A stretch of DNA of 64,000 nucleotides from Trichosporon coremiiforme. Taxonomy: Eukaryota > Basidiomycota > Tremellomycetes > Trichosporonales > Trichosporonaceae. This document shows, one piece after another, positions 21,073-33,135 of this stretch (positions are counted from its first letter, which is position 1; every line of letters starts with the position of its first letter). The translations under genes were made by a program, and so were the position numbers. The DNA is taken from positions 499,914 through 563,913 of the forward strand of contig BCJJ01000014.1 in assembly GCA_039545355.1 (NCBI GenBank), written 5' to 3'. The notes beneath the pieces were generated by a model. It saw only the letters and a list, made by a program, of their open reading frames with translations, was not told the origin of the DNA and did not search any database.

Positions 21073-23593
21073 GTGATCTGTCAGTGTGATTTGACTTGGG
21101 ATTTATTCGGACGGGGATGAAATGCGGATTTGCTTCCTTTCGTGGCGTCTATCGCTGTGAGATTAATGGAGCGATGACGACTAAATCAGCCTAGTTACCT
21201 TCAGCCCAGGAGCCAGTGTTCGAAGATGCTCCAGGTTCGGGATGGGGTGAGCTAGATGAGAGTCTGTTGGCTAAGTCTGGGTAGGGACAGTGACTGCCTG
21301 ATTGTCAGCTATGACGACTATATCAACCTATCGACCTTTGGGACGTCCAGGGCACTGTTTGAGGTTACCCAGCGTAGTTCAGGCTGGGGGAGGCTGTGGC
21401 CAAGCTAGATGAGCATACACTGGAAGCTACCTTCAGGGACTGGAGCCACCTTACAACGCGTGCGCCCAGCTGCTCATCTTTGCCGTGGTTGTAACTGACC
21501 CATGGACGGCCTGGTGTCAGCTAACCACGAAACCTGGGAGGAAGCTACCTGACAAGACGCCTCACGTTGGCTGTGAACAGAGGGTGATCATCTGGGGTTA
21601 GCTAAACGGAGCAACTCGCGTAGCTACCCTAAGCCTGATGTCAGCTATACTCTTCGGAGCTATCTATGTAGCTACCTGTTTCTCGTGCCGGCGTCCCCGT
21701 ATCTGGCGAATGCGGGCGCATGGCTGTGTGTGCACAGACTGGAGTCAGCTTCATTTGGCACTGTAGTTACGAGTATGGCTGGCTGTTAGCTTGTATTGGA
21801 CGGCCGATGAAACTACACACTCCTACAGTTTCCATTCTCAGCGCAGCGACGACCGGGGTGTCCTTGAGAAGACGGACGCTGGAGTCGGCTTAGCTGCTTG
21901 TTTGCTCTCACAATGGAGTGGACTGACATCATCTAGCGGGAACGTCGCAGCATACCTCTTCAAACCAGGACCAGCTTCAGGGGCGCAGCAGGCAGCTCAG
22001 CCGCTGAGCGAGGACAAGGCTAGGGTGCCGTGGTTAGTTTGCAGCGTTACACTGTTCCCAGCTAGAGTATGCACTCACAGAAGAAGTGAAGGGCCGCGGT
22101 AGATGCTGATGGTCAGCTCTGGACTGGCAAACTCCCCCGAGCTATTCACTTGTTGAGTGCGATGATAATCTTGGGTATTTCGACATGCCGCCTTGATGTA
22201 TAGTCACCTGGGCTGACCGTCGGCTGAGCCTCTCCCTCAGACCACGGCTGCCCACAGTGAGCTTTCGGCGTCCGTACACTTGGACGTTGGTGGTGACTCA
22301 GCGGTTGCCACGGCCAGTGGCAGCGGGAGTGGCGAGGAGGATGTCGGCCGGTCGAAAGTGATGTTCGAGAGGGGTGGATAGATAGTCGAGAGGGGATGAG
22401 ATGATGGTCGAGAGGGGATGAGATGATGGGAAGAAGAGAGATCCCACCACCAGACTGCAACTTATACACCTCGCACACCCTACACGCTCCCTCCCTCCTC
22501 TCCTCACGATCCGGGCGCATGTTACTCCGTCAGAGGCACACACACACACCCCGCACGAACGTTGTGCCGATATCGCGCCGAGGACGCTCACGGGATATCG
22601 ACGGACAGGCTGCGTAGCTCAGTGCACACACACACGCAATGGCAGGCGGTACACCGTCGCACTACTTGCACTCCTGTCGTCGCAACCGCCTCCGCAGCTG
22701 ATGATGTGCGTAAAGTGGTCGAATGCTTCGCAATGTCGCGCCCTCCGCTCCTCTCGGCCGGAGCCCTGTAGTACATGAACCTCGTGCGCGGGGCTGACAA
22801 GAGACAACGATGGAAACGAGTGACAGTCGAGGACAGCGCCACAGTCCAGATCTCCCACGAGTTCCTCTGCGACGACGTGACTGACTCCAAGTCGGCCGTC
22901 TCCGCTTTCCATGTTCTCCCGCGATCTCTCAATCGCCACTTCCGCCAAGCCTGAAGCCTGGCCCAGTACTCAGCGCAGATCAGCACTGTGTCAGATGTGA
23001 GCCATGCACGTCAACTCTCCTTGTGTGTATGGTGGATAAGCGACAGCGAGTTGTGGAGCCAAGACTTTTCTGCATCACAGGAACGCTTCAGTCGGCGGTT
23101 GGAATGCCTCCGTTCCTACGCCTCAACGCCCGGCGCCGGTCTCACTGCTCAGATCTGCTAGCCGCTCCGACGTCGTCGGCCCTGCACAATCCATGCATCA
23201 GATCGCCGGTGCTAGACCTCGTTCCGCCCAATGCTGTGCCGGCGGGTTCCTGTTCTCTCCGGGTTAGAGCACCATAAGTTGCTCCGCGTGCTCCGAAAGC
23301 TATCATCTGAGTATCAAAAGTTCATTCACATCTGGTCTATGCAAATGAAGAAGAAGATAGTATTCAAGTGATTTATTAATCGTACAACATTTATCTGCGC
23401 GGAAAACCGTTTCCCCTGAGACGTATGTATGTTCAGCTGCATACCTGGCCGCCGCCAGGAAGGTGCGCGAGAAGAGATTCAAGAACTTAGCGATTTAGGA
23501 GATCTAGGTGATCGCACGCCGTCGTGCTGATCTTACGGGCACAGAGCTGGTTGGACAGCTTTGCACCGATGATTAAGGAGTGTGTTGGGGATT
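21073..23593. other. 2.5-kb non-coding region between convergent genes
   Basis: The VIT/vWA gene (+) and the amino-acid transporter (-) converge, so no mRNA promoter is required here, yet the gap is about ten times that of the other convergent pairs in the window. No convincing ORF was found. From 21170 to 22110 short motifs recur: (G)TCAGCTA or variants near 21306, 21517, 21598, 21641, 21744 and 22111, and AGCTACC near 21425, 21542, 21620 and 21669. AGCTA and TAGCT are complementary, so several short hairpins are possible. GCTAGATGAG occurs at 21250 and 21403, and ATGACGACTA at 21174 and 21311. A non-coding RNA is possible but not shown. Confidence 0.5.
22365..22429. repeat. Three copies of a 21-22-bp tandem unit
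   Basis: Units begin TCGAGAGGGG at 22365, 22386 and 22408. The second and third are identical (TCGAGAGGGGATGAGATGAT then GG); the first is diverged. Confidence 0.85.
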
Positions 23594-25561
23594 TTAGTAG
23601 GGGCCCGAGTTGTTCTCGCACGACCAGGGCTTGGACTCGCTCGTCGTCTTGCGCAGGTCGATGACGGCTCCGTACGTGCCCGCGCCGAGGAGGAAGAAGC
23701 CGATGATGCAGAAGAGAATGTTGACGGCGAACGCAATCTTCTTGCGGAACGTGAGCTCGCTGAGGCGGCGGCCCCTCTTGTTGAGCGACCACCACATGAA
23801 GGTGTAGGGGATGATGCACACGATGGGGCAGAAGAGGGCGCCGACGAGGCCGATGATCGAGCCGAAGTTGGGGATCGCAGACGCAATGATGTAGCCGACA
23901 ATGACAGAGAAGGCAGTGCAGCCGAGCCAGGCGGCCCAGTGCTGGATCGTGTTGGCGGCAAGGTGGCGCGAGCCCTTCATGAGGCGGACGAAGATGGTCT
24001 TGCCGCACACGTGGGTGAAGATGGTGAGGGAGGCGAGGAGACCGGGGATCGAGATGCCGTAGCACACCTTCTTCATGAGGAGACCGGCGGATCCAAGGGC
24101 GGGCGAGGCGACGTACTGTCCGCAGTAGTAGTAGACGACCGAGCCAATAACAAGGTAGACGACAGTGAGCGAGCAGACCGAGGTGATCATCATGGGAGCG
24201 TACTGGCGCGGGTCACGCATCTCGGAGACGATACCGAAGTACATCGGGGTAGCGCCGTAGGAGAAGACAATGTTGTTGATGGCGGACATGGCTTCGGCGA
24301 AGGTGGGGTGGGCAAAGATCTTGAGGTCCTTGTCCCAAGGGAGGGGCGCCTGAGGCGCGTCGGCGGGGCGGTCCTGGACACCGGCGGCGATGGTGAGGGT
24401 CAGGATCGACGCCATGATGAAGAAGATACCGACCCATCCGATCCAAGAGATGCGGCCGAGGGTACGGATCGAGCCAAGGAGGAAACCAGCAATGGCCGAG
24501 ACGGCGACAAAGACAGCAGTGCATGCACCGTGGCTGGAGACGGCGTTGAGGGCGGTGGAGACACCGACGCACGCGGAGCCGAGAATGAAAATCATGACTG
24601 GGCAAGTCAGCAGCAGCTCTCCTTGTGAGATCGGGTGCATGGACGACGGCGGCGCCCGCGGCGTGCGCGCGGGGGTCGCGGTTGCTTGCAGCGACCAGTG
24701 GCCAGCGTTACATGGTCACTTGACAGGGTCGGCTGAACGTTCGGGGCCGAGTTCTGCAGGGCGTGCATCGAAGAGGAGGGAAGGCGGGCGAGGAGGCGGC
24801 TGGGCTGGGTGTAGGGTCCATGTGCCTCCCACATGTCCATTTTCGACCCATTTTTCCAGCCCAACCTCTCCCACCCAGTGGGACCCCTCCACCAGAGCCC
24901 ACCCACCGCTCAAGCCCAGATGACCGACGCCTCGACCGCATGACCACCGCTAGTCGCCTTCCCAACGCCTGCGTAGCCATTGCGTGCGCCGATGCAATAA
25001 TCGTTTACTCACAAACGAAGAAGATGAGGAAAAGGAATTCGCGAACGATCCATCCGCCCATGATGCCTCCAGCATCAGCCAGCGAGTGCGTGGTAGGGTG
25101 GGCCATCTTCCAAGATCCAATGACCACTCCACAGTCTGTGTTTCGTCAGCCAACAGTCCACTTCTTAGCTAAGCGCCCATACTCACAGGCAATGATGGTC
25201 TGGATCGCGATGATGCAGAGGATACCCGGGACCATTCCCAGAGTAGCGAACACGGACGGGAGAGCAAGCACACCAAGACCAAGGTTAGCCTTAGTCATGA
25301 GGATCAGGGCACCCCATTTTCCAACCTGGAACGCATCAGCACAAGAACTGCCTTCAGAGGAAATATCATGGCACTCACAGCACGGTAGTTGGGTCCAGAG
25401 TGGTCGTCCATGTTTCCGAACACTCCGTCGTTCATGACGGCCTGGCCGCCCTGGGCCTCCGTCTTGGAAAGGTCGTGCGAGCCATAGTCAGACACCGAGT
25501 GGTGCGCGGGAGCGATGTCGACCGCGACATCGGGCTCCTTCCTGCTCTTCTCGAACAGCAT
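23594..25561 (-). CDS. Amino-acid transporter, AAAP (Aa_trans) family
   Basis: Proton-coupled amino-acid carrier with about 11 membrane helices, probably near 480-490 residues. The start MLFEKSRKEPDV at 25561 opens a hydrophilic N-terminus of about 60 residues. The next exon reads KWGALILMTKANLGLGVLAL, the AAAP helix-1 signature. Further exons near 25180-25010 encode GVVIGSWKMAHPTTHSLADAGG. The large last exon (about 24597-23594) runs through NNIVFSYGATPMYFGIVSEM, a family motif, and ends KPWSCENNSGPY. At least three introns, each with GT donor and CAG acceptor, are inferred; not every junction was checked base by base. It resembles filamentous-fungal neutral/aromatic amino-acid permeases of the Mtr type, but specificity is unknown. 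Confidence 0.9.
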
Positions 25562-28500
25562 GTTGAGAGGAGAATGAATGAATGAAAGGGAAAGAGAAGG
25601 AGAGGTCTGTTGAGTGTCTCTGGTTGCCGAAAGAGAGAGACCGGTCGGGGTAGAGTGTAATGAGAGTTGAGGAGAATGTGGGGAAGCGGTTGGATTGAGC
25701 TAAAAGGATGCTTTTAATGAGTCGGTTGCGCGTTTGGCGATATCGTCGTCCGACCGGTGTCTCGCTCGCCCTCGGATCGAGTAAACTTCAGCTCCAGGGA
25801 TAGTGGGGGGCCCAGAGAAAGGAGCAACAAGGGATCGCAGAGTACGCAAAGCCCGCGCGGACTGCGTCGGGCGGCAGCGGTCTGCTTGGCCTGGACGCAG
25901 ACGATGTGCCAGTTGCTACGGCTGAACACCGGAGATAGGGTTGAAATTCAGGGACGGCTCAATGGCCTGGGTCGTAATTTTTCCAGTATCTCAGGTCCGG
26001 CAGGTGCCCGCTTCCTGCTGCCTAGTCGTCACTGCTGCTCGCCTGCGCGTCAGCCCTTCGGTCCGGCCATTCCTCAGGCAAAGCAGGCAGAGGACCAGCT
26101 CTAGATCTTCCCTGCGAGCTGATCTCGACGCTGATGCATGGGACTGGTTCCCCGCACCCCGCTCAGGACACCGCTCGATATCGACGGGTCAGTTTCCGCC
26201 AGAGCCCAATAGACACGTCCGACGCTCTCATCTCCGTAGGGTAGGGAGCGAAGTCAAGGGCTTGCGAGGACGAGCTTGGCGGAGATGACATACGCGGCCG
26301 AGTTCTTCTGCTGAGCTGTCGCACCTGTGCTTGCCAATGGGACTTGCTCTTTACTCATCCGGACGCGCTTTGACCAGCGCACAAACAGAGTTTCGGGCGA
26401 ACCCCTTGCGTGCATGCAAACGGGAGGCTCGTCGTGTCTGTCGGAGGCTAGGTGTGGAGGCATGCATCGGTCGTATCGATTGGCGGCGTTCAAGATGCCT
26501 GGGCAAGGTCTGTCGTCAGTCGTAGTGGGGCTCTGGGCCGGGGGTGAGTGAGTGAGTGGGGGCGTGGGGGACGCCGCACTGAGCCAATTGGTGTCTCGCC
26601 CGGAGCTTGTTGCACGCCGAGGTGTTGTTATGGCACTGCTAGACGAGCTCCCAACACGTCGTAGACGTTGCCCACCTCGTTCCCAAGGCGCGCAAGGCCT
26701 CTATGGTCCCCAAGAACATCATCTGGCGTCCGGGGTAGCGAAACGGCATGTACCTGAACCCCGGAGGCCTCCATGGGCACGATAAGAGATGCCGCAAGGT
26801 GATGGTCCGACGTCGATCCCCCAGCCGGCCAAGCTCCGCCCGGAGCTCGTCAACTCGGCAACTTTGCGACCAGTCATCCTCTTCTGAATGTTATCTAGTC
26901 CCATGGGGCCCGCTGCAGGAGATCTGCAGGGCTTGTGACGCTCTGGGAGACGTGGAGAAGGCCGGGGGATGCGAAATGAAGGGTTGGAGGAAGACCGAGG
27001 ACGGAGGTGGAGTGGTGGAGGACGCGGAAGGTGTGGTTTCAGTGGCAGGTGGATGTCGCCGAGTCGCGCCGAGGGGTCAGCCAGGTTTTAGTTTTCAGGA
27101 TAGTGGAGCTGGCTTGTGTGACCGAGTGGACGAGTTTCCCGCACCGAGCGAGGATAGGATGCGATGCGTGATGAGAAGAATAGAGGTGCGGGGAGACAAA
27201 GTGAAGGGTGAAGGCGAAGAAAGGGGGATCTGCCTGTGCCAGCGTACTTTTTGTGTGATAGCCCGTTTGTGTCTTCGCCGCGGCTTATCACGCTACTGCG
27301 CGTCTTCCTTTGGTGTCTGAGTCAAAGTGCTTGCTCGCTATCTCGCCCGTCTCACCCGCTCGACCCAGCGTTTGTCCGCACGGTAGTGCCACCAGCGATC
27401 GATGATACGCCATGATGCCATCACATCACCCGCCCGCTTAATCGCGTCGCCTAACTCCACGCCCCCCACCTCGGCCCCATTCACCCCGTTTCTCCCCTCC
27501 TACGCGCTGTGCACACACACTCACCATGCCCCGGAATTGCGGCTTGGCACTGCACTGAGCATCACAACCTTCCTCCTGCCGTCTGCCCGCTGTCGCCGGC
27601 CCCATTGCTGCGGTCCGAGCCGCCCGCAGCGGTTCCTTGTCCAATCGTCGTCCACCTCTTTCGCCGGTTGAGTCGTGATACCTCCTCCTCCTCCTCTGAC
27701 TCGTCCGTCGGACTTCGTTATGGAGGCTGACGTTTGTCTTTGCTCGACTGTGATTCCCGCTGCGGTAATTTGGAATTGCGACACGGCTGCATCCATGCTG
27801 ACGACCAAGGCTCGAGAGCCTCTCAGCGCTTGCACATTTTGGTGGCGTCATTCGCCATTCCTCTATATCTTCCTTCCGTCTTCCGTCCGAGGCAGACCGA
27901 CGCGAGCGACAGTGAGCTAGCTGGATGCTGTGCATGTGTCGTGCTGGCAGCCGCTAGTGTACTGAAGCGCCGGAGGTTTCAGGACTGTAGAGTGAGAGTG
28001 ATGTTAGGTGGACTCTGAGACGGGCGGCGTTCAGTAGTGAATGTGGGCGTAGGGATGTTTAAGCGATGAGCGGACGCCTTGCCCGCCCCGCTACTCATGA
28101 CCGTGAACCGTGAGTGCTGTTCCTGAGCCAGACAGCGGATAACTGCGCTGGGAGACTCCTTGGAAGTAGCGTATAAGGCAGGCCCAAAGGAAATCACATC
28201 TCAGAAAGCAGGCACACGACGCGCGACGCGTATGCTTGAGACGCTCACTTCACGTGCCTTTGGTCCCGCTCACTCCTTTGCCCTCTTTTAGTGCTCAACC
28301 TGATGGTTGCGGGCATTGATGACTGAACGACAACGACGCTTAACCGGTATTGCCTGGTATGGATCCCGTGCGTGCGTTGAAGCTCGTGGTTAATCGTGGC
28401 TCTGGTCCATGGAGGCATGGAGGTACGTCGGGCGACATGGGCCGGTCTAGGATCAGGAAACTCCTTTTGGACAGTCGTGTGCTCCTGAAAGCGACGAGAT

Positions 28501-29473
28501 CGAGTGGGTGCGGGGCCCGTGCATTTGCGCGTCGGTTGGGTGCGACCCGCGGTCAGACCACTTCTGACCACTTTCACCATCCGGCATTGTCTGGCACGAC
28601 GCCCACATGTTTCGACACCATCAATAGGGTTCCTTGCGCCGGCCTGGGCACTCCTGAGGAGACCTGAGGAGACCTGAGGAGACCTGAGGAGACCCCACCA
28701 CCCACCACGACGCTTGCCACAATTATGACTCTGCGACTATTTACGACGACTCTTGCAACCGACCCATGCTCTGTGCAGCTGTACGGCTGGCCAGTCCCAC
28801 TCCTGAACGAGGCACACTGAGGCACCTCCATACCACTCCTTCCCTCCCGGGGCCTGCCCAACTTGGGTCCACTTTGTCCTCGACGACGCTCATGTCGCAG
28901 ACGTTTGCTGATCCAGCAGTCAGAGCAGCCATGCCGAGAAAAGCCCAGCAACACTGCTGCGTCCCACTCTGACCTCTCAGCCGCCCTTCGCAGCCCTCGC
29001 AGCGGACGCCTGCTCAGCCCGGTCCCGCCGGCAGTACGAGTGCAACGGCCAACGACATGGAGCGATGGAACGAGCTAGGGATCGAAAGCGAAGCTAAGAT
29101 GCCAGGACCAGTCCGATCCTTTTGATCTCCCTGCCCGACCGGCCTCGTGCCCTGTCATCGCCCAGCCGCGCAAGTCTTGTCTCTCCTGCTCGCGCTAAGG
29201 TCTAGTCCTTCTTATCGTCCCCGCACTCACCCACATTGCATCTATCGTCTTCCCTCTCACTCACCTCTTTCTCCATCTCTTTCACAACTCACCTCACACT
29301 CACCTTGCTCTGATCTCTCCTGTTCATCGTCTTTGCAGCCCCACCCACTCTGCACATCTCATCTCCTCTTATCGATTGACTCGATCACCAACCCTTGAAC
29401 CCCCGACTCTCCTGTCCCTCCAAGCACCCCACACTCGTTTCCCATATCCATCCTGTTCGAAAGTCGCATATCA
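25562..29473. other. 3.9-kb gene-poor divergent region
   Basis: It lies between divergent starts at 25561 (-) and 29474 (+). About 300 bp at each end look like leaders; the right end (29150-29470) is strongly CT-rich. The middle has many short ORFs, the longest about 190 codons at 26748-27320, without domain, splice pattern or codon-position bias that I can recognise. A 10-bp tandem repeat sits at 28654-28693. A rapidly evolving gene or non-coding RNA cannot be excluded. Confidence 0.5.
28654..28693. repeat. Four perfect copies of CTGAGGAGAC
   Basis: A perfect 10-bp tandem repeat, four units with no mismatch, in non-coding DNA about 800 bp upstream of the gene at 29474. Confidence 0.9.
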
Positions 29474-31623
29474 ATGCCAGGCCTCACAACACAACCCATC
29501 AAGGTCCACGCCAAGGTAAAGGTGACGACCACTTCGGGCCCATACCCCGGCAAACTCCCCGTCCGCACGCGCACCCCAGAACCGGCACCTCGCCCTCGCT
29601 CCGTCGTCCGGGATATCTTGGCCAAGCCGGAGCGTGCGCCGACGAAGGCGGAGCTGTACCCCGGTCCCAAGCCGCCGCAGCGCACTCGCGACCCAGTGCC
29701 GCCCTCTCAACTGAACCCTAAGAAGGTCGTCAAGAGCCGGACGGAGTCGGACATGAAGAAACTGTATCCCGGTCCCAAGCTGCCGGAGCGCACCCGCCCG
29801 CCTGAGCCGCCCAGGAAGCGCGGCAGCTCTGTTAAGAGCGAGAGGCAGCCGGGCATGCGTGAGCTGTACCCCGGTCCGAAGCTGCCGGAGCGCACGCGTG
29901 ACCCGGTACCTCCTCCCCCGTCCAGTCGCGGCAGTGTCAAGAAAGTTATGAGCATTCTTGGCAGTGAGTCCGGGCGATCGCGGCGGTACTGAGCTTGAAG
30001 CAGGATCGTCGCGCAACTCGTCCACGACGAGTGTGTCCACCAAGCAAGGACAAGGCAAGCCGCGTACCCGTCATGGAAGTGACGTCTGGGACGACAAAGG
30101 TATGTTGAGCTGCCTTTCGGCTCGCCAGGCTCGCCAGCTTTCGTAGGCATAACGCACAACGCATAAGGCATAGGCGCACGATGCAACGCTTCCCGCTTCT
30201 AGCGCACCATGCACCATGCGCACCTGACCATGGGCCCAAGTGGACAATGCTGACAGTCGTAGGCTCTAGCGGCCACCACCCACGCCGGCGCGTCAGCTGG
30301 TACAGCTTCCGCGCGAGCCCCTCGAGCAACAGCTTGTGCGACCTGAGCGTGTGCGACATGGCGTGTGGGGCGCGGCACGAGGGGCAGTCGCTTCCCCCGC
30401 CGTCGCTGCCATCACTCCCCTCCCTGCATTCCGGGCTTACAGGGCACACCTCGCAGACGACGAACGGGTATGCGAACGGATACACGTACGGATACGCGAA
30501 CGGACACACGAATGGGAACGCGGACGATAATACGGTGAACGGGCACGCGGACGGCAGCACGGTGAACGGACACGCGGACGAGAACACGGCGAACGGGCAC
30601 GCCAAGCCGCCAATGCAAGACCGCCAAGTCATGACGGACGCCTACCTCCTGACGCCGATAGAGTCTGACAGTCTTGGCGGGCTCGGGCTGGATCTGTTCG
30701 TGCATGAGCGTCACTCGCGCGAGCTGCGCGGGCCGCTCGAGCAGGGGCGCGAGGAGCAGTCTGCGTCCGCCAAGCTGAGCGCGGTCGGCGCGCAGAGTGT
30801 CGCCGGGGCTCTGAGCCACCTCAGCCTGACGGCCGTGCGGGCGCCGAGCCTGAAGCGGGTCCCCGAAGCCAGCCCAGTCAGCACGATGAGTTCGTTGCCT
30901 GCGCGGCGCTCGTCGCTCATCGCGCCCCTCTCGCCGATCATGGCCCCCAAGCCCAAGCCCGCCGAGGACATCACCGTGACCCTGTGGACGAGGGACGGCG
31001 CGGCGTCGCCCGGCTCCGTACCCTGCGAGACAGACAGCGAGAGCGAGCCCGACGAAGAGCCGGCCGTCACCATTTTCCCGCGCGCCTCGTCGCGTCTGTC
31101 TCGCACGCCCTCGGTCGTGATCAGCGAGCACAACTACGACTTCGCCGCTCGCGAGTCCGTGTCTACACGCAACCGCTACTCCACCGCCAGCGGATACTCG
31201 ACCGCCATGTCCGGCTACTCGACCGCGCTCACAGGCTACAGCACAGCGTACGAGGACCTGCCCTCACCCGGCAGCGCCGACTCGGGCGGCTACGGAAACT
31301 ACAACCTCTACGGCGCGATACCGGTCACGACGTCCTACAACCAGTTTGCGCCCCCGCGCTCTGCAGTCAACTACACGGCGGCTGGGCGCCAGCGGCCGAA
31401 CAGCTGGCACGTCTCCTCGACCCCGAGCTTCCCGGCCTCGCCCGTGCAGCCGTCGCACCTCATCCCAGCTGTGCCGGAGCGCGACGCCAAGTTTCTCCAG
31501 CCCCCCGACCAGTACTTTGTCGATGACGTGCAGCCCGTCGGTCCCCGTCCGAGCGTAGAGCTGGACATCAAGCCCGGCTTCCGTGTCGAGTTTGATGAGG
31601 CCAGACGTGGCCGCCCTTTCTAG
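29474..31623 (+). CDS. Disordered protein with YPGPKLPERTR and other internal repeats
   Basis: Function unknown. Three exons (29474-29963, 30004-30099, 30263-31623) give 648 residues. The N-terminal 165 residues carry four copies of a motif near YPGPKLPERTRDPVPP: degenerate at residue ~22, then clear at ~57, ~97 and ~136, about 35-40 residues apart. The middle holds an Asn/Gly-rich tract (residues about 255-300; TNGYANG, VNGHADG type) encoded by near-repeats of ACGGATACGCGAACGG. Near residue 560 are tandem (S/T)GYSTA units. The rest is Ser/Pro-rich. There is no signal peptide, membrane segment or known domain. The final exon could start later than chosen, but the frame joins cleanly. It looks lineage-specific. 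Confidence 0.75.
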
Positions 31624-31868
31624 TTGATCGACACCACGAACGACGGCTCCCTCGACAGTCGCGGACACTCATGCGCCAAATACAACCTATAATGACGTTT
31701 TTTTGCACTCTCGTTTTGGGATCTCTCTGCTCTTAATGATCTTATCGCTCAAACTCCATGCCTATAATGCAGGCCAGCCGGCTGGTCCATACCAGATGCA
31801 TTCCCATCTTCTTATACCTTCGGTCGTATTTAATCGTCACATTGTCGTTATCATTCAGGCGATGTCGT

Positions 31869-32817
31869 TTAGCTCTGATTTGGCGGTCCAGTAGCAGGAG
31901 GCGTGGGCCGGGGAGGAGAGGCAGTCTCAGCCTCCTGAGCCTCCTCACTCGACCTCCACCCGGGCTCCCTCGACCCCCGTCTCCACCTCCCACCCCCCGT
32001 CGGCCGGGGCTCGTTGAGACAATCATTAAAGCACAAAGTGATGGCAGCCACGAGCGCCCAATCCGCCCCGGGGGCCACTGTCACAGTGTAATCGTGCCCG
32101 TTCAGAATCACGTCCGTGGCGGAGAGAATGTCACGCTTGATCTCGGCAAGAGTCTCTGTTTCGGTCGTGGGGGAAGTGGAGGGACGGGTTATGGTCGCGG
32201 CGGAGGAGACGGCGTTGCCTTGTAGCTTGAGTTCGACTGGTGCTTCTCCTGAGGAAACGTGGATTGCGAATTGGGTCCGGACTGAGATGTCAGCTTGAGC
32301 AGATGACCACATAAGCTGCGCCCCAGTGCTCCGGGAAAGGAGAGGGCCGAGAGGGAAAGGGAGTGAGGAGCACCCGAGGGACGAGAGACACGTACACGAC
32401 ATGAGCTTGGATTTGACACTGCAGCGCTCGCCCTGCGCGTCGTAGCATGAGAACGCCTTGGGAACGATACTCGTCGTCTTGATGTGGAACAGCTCGCCGC
32501 TGGGACCACTGATCGTCTTCTCGTCATACAGCTTCATCGCTTTGCCCTTTGAGCGGAGGACGGGCTCGCCGTCGAGCGTGATATCGTAGTCGGCCTGGCG
32601 TGTCAGCTAAGATCCAGGACATCGAAAGCTGCTAAACGGGAATTCAAGCGAGGTAGAGGCGATGAAAGGAGGGTGCGGGGAAGGAAGGACTCACGCCGCT
32701 GACGCCGAAGGACTGCTTCAGCTTCAACACGACCTGCTGCTGCCTGATGTTTGCCGGATCGCCCACGGGCCGTACAGGCGGGAGCGGTACGCGCTCGTAG
32801 TCTCTCTTGTTTCCCAT
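31869..32817 (-). CDS. LURP-one-related (LOR, tubby-like fold) family protein
   Basis: Three exons (32817-32695, 32594-32396, 32281-31869) give 244 residues. Features of the LOR/scramblase-like barrel are DYDITLDGEPVLRSKGKAMKLYDEK, then GELFHIKTTSI, YDAQGERCSVKSKLMS, and near the end the buried helix GADWALVAAITLCFNDCL, which matches the closing helix of LOR proteins. In plants LURP1 is defence-linked; fungal members are uncharacterised, and lipid or membrane binding is only speculated. The C-terminal 40 residues are Arg/Pro-rich and disordered. It converges on the preceding gene with 245 bp between stop codons. Confidence 0.8.
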
Positions 32818-33135
32818 ATCGTTTGGTTATCGCCGTATCAGTGTTGTAGTGCAAGAGTTGTGAGTGTGAGTACAGTGGCAAAAGGGGACGTTGGCATGAC
32901 GGAAAGTACGATGTCTTAAGAAGCGCGACATGACTGGATGCCAAGACAAACAAGACTCAACACTCCTCGGGTACGTCGGCTTGTGCGCTTATCACGGCTA
33001 AGCCACTCGGTGACCTTGGGTACGAGCGGTGCAACGCGGCACCGCTGTTCTTGGCATCGTCCTCCTTGATGCGTAGCGCTTTCGTGCGCGGAGATAAGGG
33101 GAGCCCTTTATTATATGCATGTCCTATCATGTTCT
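32818..33135. other. Intergenic, LOR gene promoter
   Basis: 318 bp between two minus-strand genes; holds the LOR promoter and the 3' end of the MFS gene. Nothing else was seen. Confidence 0.6.

Noticed and set aside
22159..22225. Possible box C/D snoRNA (GCGATGA ... CTGA)
   Set aside because: Box C has a mismatch, there is no terminal stem, and no guide target could be assigned.
23582..24628. 348-codon plus-strand ORF over the amino-acid transporter
   Set aside because: Antisense shadow with Gly/Asp/Glu/Arg-rich content; the minus strand has AAAP motifs and introns.
26748..27320. 190-codon plus ORF in the gene-poor region
   Set aside because: Composition looks random for GC-rich DNA, with no recognised motif and no splice or promoter context.
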